Source: Desulfovibrio sp. (lineage in GTDB: Bacteria; Desulfobacterota; Desulfovibrionia; Desulfovibrionales; Desulfovibrionaceae). From it: DNA of 34,513 nt. Below, piece after piece: positions 32,341-34,513 of the stretch (position 1 is its first letter; the number at the start of each line of letters is the position of its first letter). The translations under genes and the position numbers were made by a program. The notes under the pieces are model-generated. The model was not told the DNA's origin and made no database searches. It saw only the letters and a list, made by a program, of their open reading frames with translations. Where the stretch lies: NCBI GenBank assembly GCA_031288535.1, contig JAITRF010000070.1:1-34513 (forward strand). The letters are read 5' to 3'.

Positions 32341-32520
32341 AGCTAGTACGCTGTAGCAATTAAAAATGCAGATCAAGCAGCGTACAAACCGCCGGGCGAC
32401 AAGCCCGGCGCGGCGGCGAAGCCGCCGGAGCAAAACCGCGTTTTTTGCTTTGCGATCGTATCGCTCAAAACGGAGCGGAGGCGTAGTTTTAAGCGATATA
32501 TGGCACCAGTCCGCCTTGCG
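32341..32520 (+). repeat. Dispersed repeat family B, copy 2
   Basis: Second copy of the 16047-16216 element with the same hairpins (CGCCGGGC/GCCCGGCG and TATCGCT...AAGCGATA) and the TACGCTG...CAGCGTA pair at 32346-32381. It sits directly before the first parS module. Confidence 0.85.
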
Positions 32521-32530
32521 ATGGGCAGGC

Positions 32531-32747
32531 TCTATTTATTATGCGCGAAGGATAAAGTCAAGCTGACGAAAACCATTGCCCCTGCCTCCACGCCTTGCCG
32601 ATCGGCAAAGGCAAGGCTTCCGGCCGCAAACAGTGCTTGCGTGAAAATGTTTCACGTGAAACATTTTGCGCTACCTTCGACGGAGTTCGGGGCAAAGCCC
32701 GGATTAAACCGCGACTTCTATAAGTAGCGGCTCCTTAATTCGCGCAT
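32531..32747 (+). repeat. parS module R1 (about 217 bp)
   Basis: Starts with TATTTATTATG, then CATTGCCCCTGCCTCCACGC, a CCTTGCC/GGCAAGG stem, CTTCCGGCCGCAAAC, parS, and TTCGGGGCAAAGCCCGGATT, ending in GCGGCTCCTT. It is nearly identical to the next module, with a period of 217 bp. Confidence 0.9.
32648..32663. promoter_or_regulatory. parS site 2 (in module R1)
   Basis: Perfect TGTTTCACGTGAAACA, flanked by GTGAAAA and TTTTGCGC. The palindrome thus extends to AAAATGTTTCAC/GTGAAACATTTT. Confidence 0.97.
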
Positions 32748-32964
32748 GCGAAATTTATTATGTACCAGGGCAGGCCAACCGGGCGAAAGCCATTGCCCCT
32801 GCCTCCACGCCTTGCCGATCGACAGAGGCAAGGCTTCCGGCCGCAAACATTCCTTGCATGAAAATGTTTCACGTGAAACATTTTGCGCTACCTCCGGCGG
32901 AGTTCGGGGCAAAGCCCGGATTAAACCGCGACTTCTATAAGTCAGCGGCTCCTTCCCTGTATGA
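32748..32964 (+). repeat. parS module R2 (about 217 bp)
   Basis: Tandem copy of R1 with few differences: GATCGACAGAGG for GATCGGCAAAGG, CATTCC for AGTGCT. Conservation includes the hairpins flanking parS, not only the parS core. Confidence 0.9.
32865..32880. promoter_or_regulatory. parS site 3 (in module R2)
   Basis: Perfect TGTTTCACGTGAAACA, 217 bp from site 2, with the same AAAA/TTTT flanks. Confidence 0.97.
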
Positions 32965-33070
32965 AATTGTTTCAAAAGAAAAGGCACGGCGGGAAGCGAT
33001 CTCTTCTCCTATCCCGTCCACAAGCGATCAGGAGCGCTGGCTAACCCTGGAAAAACTTATCAGGGTGTAG
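32949..33070 (+). pseudogene. C-terminal gene fragment joined to parS module R2
   Basis: Open frame ending TAG at 33068-33070 with plausible coding content (LYEIVSKEKARREA; STSDQERWLTLEKLIRV). Its 5' part runs into repeat DNA and the parS site. It is probably the 3' remnant of a gene cut by module duplication. Parent family not recognised. The following 33071-33402 holds a C-rich tract (about 33128-33165, CCCCAG and CCTCTG repeats) and no supported gene. Confidence 0.4.
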
Positions 33071-33402
33071 TCCGCTCAAAAATAGAAAAGCATACACACT
33101 CTGGTTTACCAAGGAAATTTCTCCTGCGCCCCAGCCCCAGCCCCCAGCCTCTGCCTCTGCCGCTATCCGCCTCCGTTGCCCCTGTGGTCAGGGGCCGCTA
33201 CGCTCTCCGTTCCGCTCCGCTTTATTGCGCCCATGACCCCCGTGCGCGGCTCCGGCCTATGTTTCTTACGACGGCTGCTCCAGGGGAATTTTTCTTTGGG
33301 CATATACCGGAAACGGCAAATGGCCGCCAATGGACAGTCTTGCGGTTGTTTCAAAACGACAATATTATTAGGCAAAGAATTTCGCGTAGGAACCTTTTCA
33401 AA

Positions 33403-33813
33403 GTGATAGAAAACACTGTGAAATCATTACTGAAAGCTGTTACAGCCATCCTCTTGCGCCGAGCGAAACAGCCCGCCACATCGCCGGAGCAGGAGCGCAG
33501 GCGGCAAATAATTGAAAGCGACTATGGCCGGATGGGCGGATGGTATGTGGAGCACAATGGTCGCCGTATCGCCGCCTTGGCCGAACCGCAGTGGGAGGAC
33601 ATGTTTTGGGTAAGCTATGCAATTGAACCGTTAACCGAGGACGCAGAAGAACGCAGGCAACTGCTGGAGACCGATGCATTTTGGCTGACGGAATTTGTTT
33701 ACCGCAGCAAGCAATTTGGCGAAGTCGCCGACAACGCTATGCCTGCTTTGCATCCTTTTATCAGTCCGGGTCGTGTCAACATGCGCGGTCTGTATCTGAC
33801 CATTGATACTTGA
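33403..33813 (+). CDS. Hypothetical protein (unknown family)
   Basis: 136 residues from GTG 33403, with AGGAA about ten bases upstream. The frame is open further upstream but without coding character. After a short basic, amphipathic start (ENTVKSLLKAVTAILLRRAK) comes a compact domain: IIESDYGRMGGWYVEHNGRR, EPQWEDMFWVSYAIEPLTED, TDAFWLTEFVYRSKQFGEVA and PALHPFISPGRVNMRGLYLT. It is Trp/Tyr-rich and looks like a real, conserved protein. I cannot name the family. It sits between parS modules R2 and R3 with another unknown gene 103 bp downstream. Confidence 0.6.
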   Translation: MIENTVKSLLKAVTAILLRRAKQPATSPEQERRRQIIESDYGRMGGWYVEHNGRRIAALAEPQWEDMFWVSYAIEPLTEDAEERRQLLETDAFWLTEFVYRSKQFGEVADNAMPALHPFISPGRVNMRGLYLTIDT

Positions 33814-33916
33814 CTCGTGCGAGGCAGGAAAGCAAAAATACTCCTGCCCACCAAGGAGATAGCAATAAGTCCGTTTTCAGAAAATTCACGACTAAGGAGG
33901 CAGGCATACGGGCCTA

Positions 33917-34180
33917 ATGGACACGGGCTTTCAAAGCGGCCAGAAGGGCATCGTACCCTTGGAACATGGTTTCTATTATCTCCTTAGAATCATTGAGAGA
34001 TATTATAATATCCAGTTCACGGCGGAGGATGGCGGATGGATCACAGTGGACGGCAAGGAGTATCAGGTTCACTATGTGGATGAAATGCAATTGAGTAACT
34101 CATTGAAATATCTATTGGAAGTACAGAGGGGAAAGCCATCTAAAAAAATAAATCTGTGTTTCCTCAATGTTGAGATTATA
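33917..34180 (+). CDS. Hypothetical protein truncated by a parS module
   Basis: ATG 33917 opens a frame with credible coding up to about 34180 (MDTGFQSGQKGIVPLEHGFY; YLLRIIERYYNIQFTAEDGG; ITVDGKEYQVHYVDEMQLSN; KYLLEVQRGKPSKKINLCFL). From there the frame enters parS module R3 and the further translation, which includes ENVSRETF from the parS itself, is repeat-derived. The native C-terminus is therefore lost. AAGGAGG lies 16 bases upstream, rather far. Family not recognised. Confidence 0.5.
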
Positions 34181-34310
34181 AGGGGCAACGCTTCCGACCG
34201 CAAACATTCCTTACGTGAAAATGTTTCACGTGAAACATTTTGCGCTTCCTCCGGCAGAGTCTGGGGCAAAGCCCCGATTAAACCCCCGGTTCCTTTAAGC
34301 CCGCGCTATA
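34180..34310 (+). repeat. parS module R3 (3' part only)
   Basis: Matches the second half of R1/R2: CGCTTCCGACCGCAAAC, parS, TTTTGCGCTTCCTCCGGC, GGGGCAAAGCCCCGATTAAA. It is more diverged than R1 and R2 are from each other. It is followed at 34313-34370 by text resembling the start of a further module (ATTATTATATG, AGCATTGGCCCCTGCGTCC). Confidence 0.85.
34222..34237. promoter_or_regulatory. parS site 4 (in module R3)
   Basis: Perfect TGTTTCACGTGAAACA with the same AAAA/TTTT flanks although the surrounding module has diverged, which suggests selection on the site. Confidence 0.97.
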
Positions 34311-34337
34311 CGAAAATTATTATATGCAAAGGCGAGA

Positions 34338-34513
34338 TCAAGTGGGCGACAAGCATTGGCCCCTGCGTCCGCGCACCTGTTCGCCGATGGTGGAAAACTC
34401 GGATAAGATGTGCTGCAAAAAGTCCGCGCACAGGTCCGCCGCTGCGGAATTTGCCAGCAGTCGCTCCAGTGGGGGGAAAAAGACGTGCAGCGCTCCGTTC
34501 CTGAACTGAAAGG
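34338..34513 (-). CDS. C-terminal end of an unidentified protein (5' part outside window)
   Basis: The minus-strand frame is open from the window edge to TGA at 34340-34338. It reads FQFRNGALHVFFPPLERLLA, NSAAADLCADFLQHILSEFS and TIGEQVRGRRGQCLSPT. The first part looks like native coding. The last residues (RRGQCLSP) overlap DNA similar to the beginning of the parS modules, where the same strand reads AWRQGQWLSPG. The modules may have arisen from the 3' end of this gene plus its downstream parS. Family not recognised. Confidence 0.5.
   Translation of the reverse strand, partial: FQFRNGALHVFFPPLERLLANSAAADLCADFLQHILSEFSTIGEQVRGRRGQCLSPT

Noticed and set aside
33128-33165. G-quadruplex/i-motif candidate (CCCCAG repeats)
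   Set aside because: Only three runs of four or more G on the complementary strand and no conserved context; too weak to list.
34181-34504. Continuation of the 33917 ORF to 34504
   Set aside because: Everything after about 34180 is translation of parS module R3 (including the parS palindrome itself) and antisense of the minus-strand gene.

Overview
The window is about 34.5 kb of a GC-rich bacterial chromosome. The gene set points to a sulfate-reducer-like member of the Desulfovibrionaceae or a close relative. It holds futalosine-type menaquinone synthesis (mqnB beside a long-chain polyprenyl diphosphate synthase), a stand-alone IMP cyclohydrolase, a small 2[4Fe-4S] ferredoxin, Gram-negative heptose synthesis (hldE N-half), PS/PE lipid synthesis, and chromosomal parABS with four perfect parS palindromes. 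Placement to family is inference from gene content and codon use. No rRNA, tRNA or CRISPR was found.

Layout. 1-3020 is an accessory island: the end of a PAAR spike-tip protein, a secreted seven-blade RCC1-like protein, then a cassette-like zone. In that zone a 158-bp direct repeat (copies exactly 1001 bp apart) brackets an AT-rich secreted small protein, an IS200/IS605-like relic and an AT-rich ferredoxin whose C-terminus is read out of the repeat. A second signal-peptide gene, broken by a stop, follows. 3289-5892 is a forward run: beta-hydroxyacid dehydrogenase, def, fmt. 6088-10854 is a leftward operon: pssA, psd, mqnB, polyprenyl synthase, and a methyltransferase fused to a P-loop domain. 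11006-11264 holds two membrane microproteins. 11293-14391 has a glycosyltransferase, a stack of hairpins, and a PIN (DUF4411)/ImmA-HTH pair. 14853-18385 is a FIST sensor protein plus a soluble hybrid histidine kinase. 18376-25039 is a leftward chain: conserved hypothetical, IMP cyclohydrolase, hflX, recD2, NlpC/P60 lipoprotein. 25647-29450 holds ferredoxin, cobT, a PemK/MazF toxin with an unfamiliar overlapping partner, and hldE1. 29524-32092 is parB and parA, separated by a 0.75-kb degenerate short-repeat array. 32100-34513 is a parS-rich zone in which about 217-bp modules, each carrying one parS, are tandemly duplicated and fused to gene fragments.

Repeats. At least ten copies or fragments of a multi-hairpin dispersed element (REP/BIME-like) lie between genes. 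In four cases they end directly upstream of a start codon. A second family of about 170 bp occurs at 16047-16216 and 32341-32520. This density of repeats, broken genes and chimeric ORF ends shows active small-scale rearrangement around otherwise conserved housekeeping genes.

How the parts work together: pssA and psd make phosphatidylethanolamine. The polyprenyl synthase and mqnB feed menaquinone. def and fmt act at the two ends of the N-formyl-Met cycle. FIST and the kinase probably form one signalling pair. ParA, ParB and the parS cluster segregate the replication-origin region, so this window is probably near oriC, though no DnaA-box cluster was seen.
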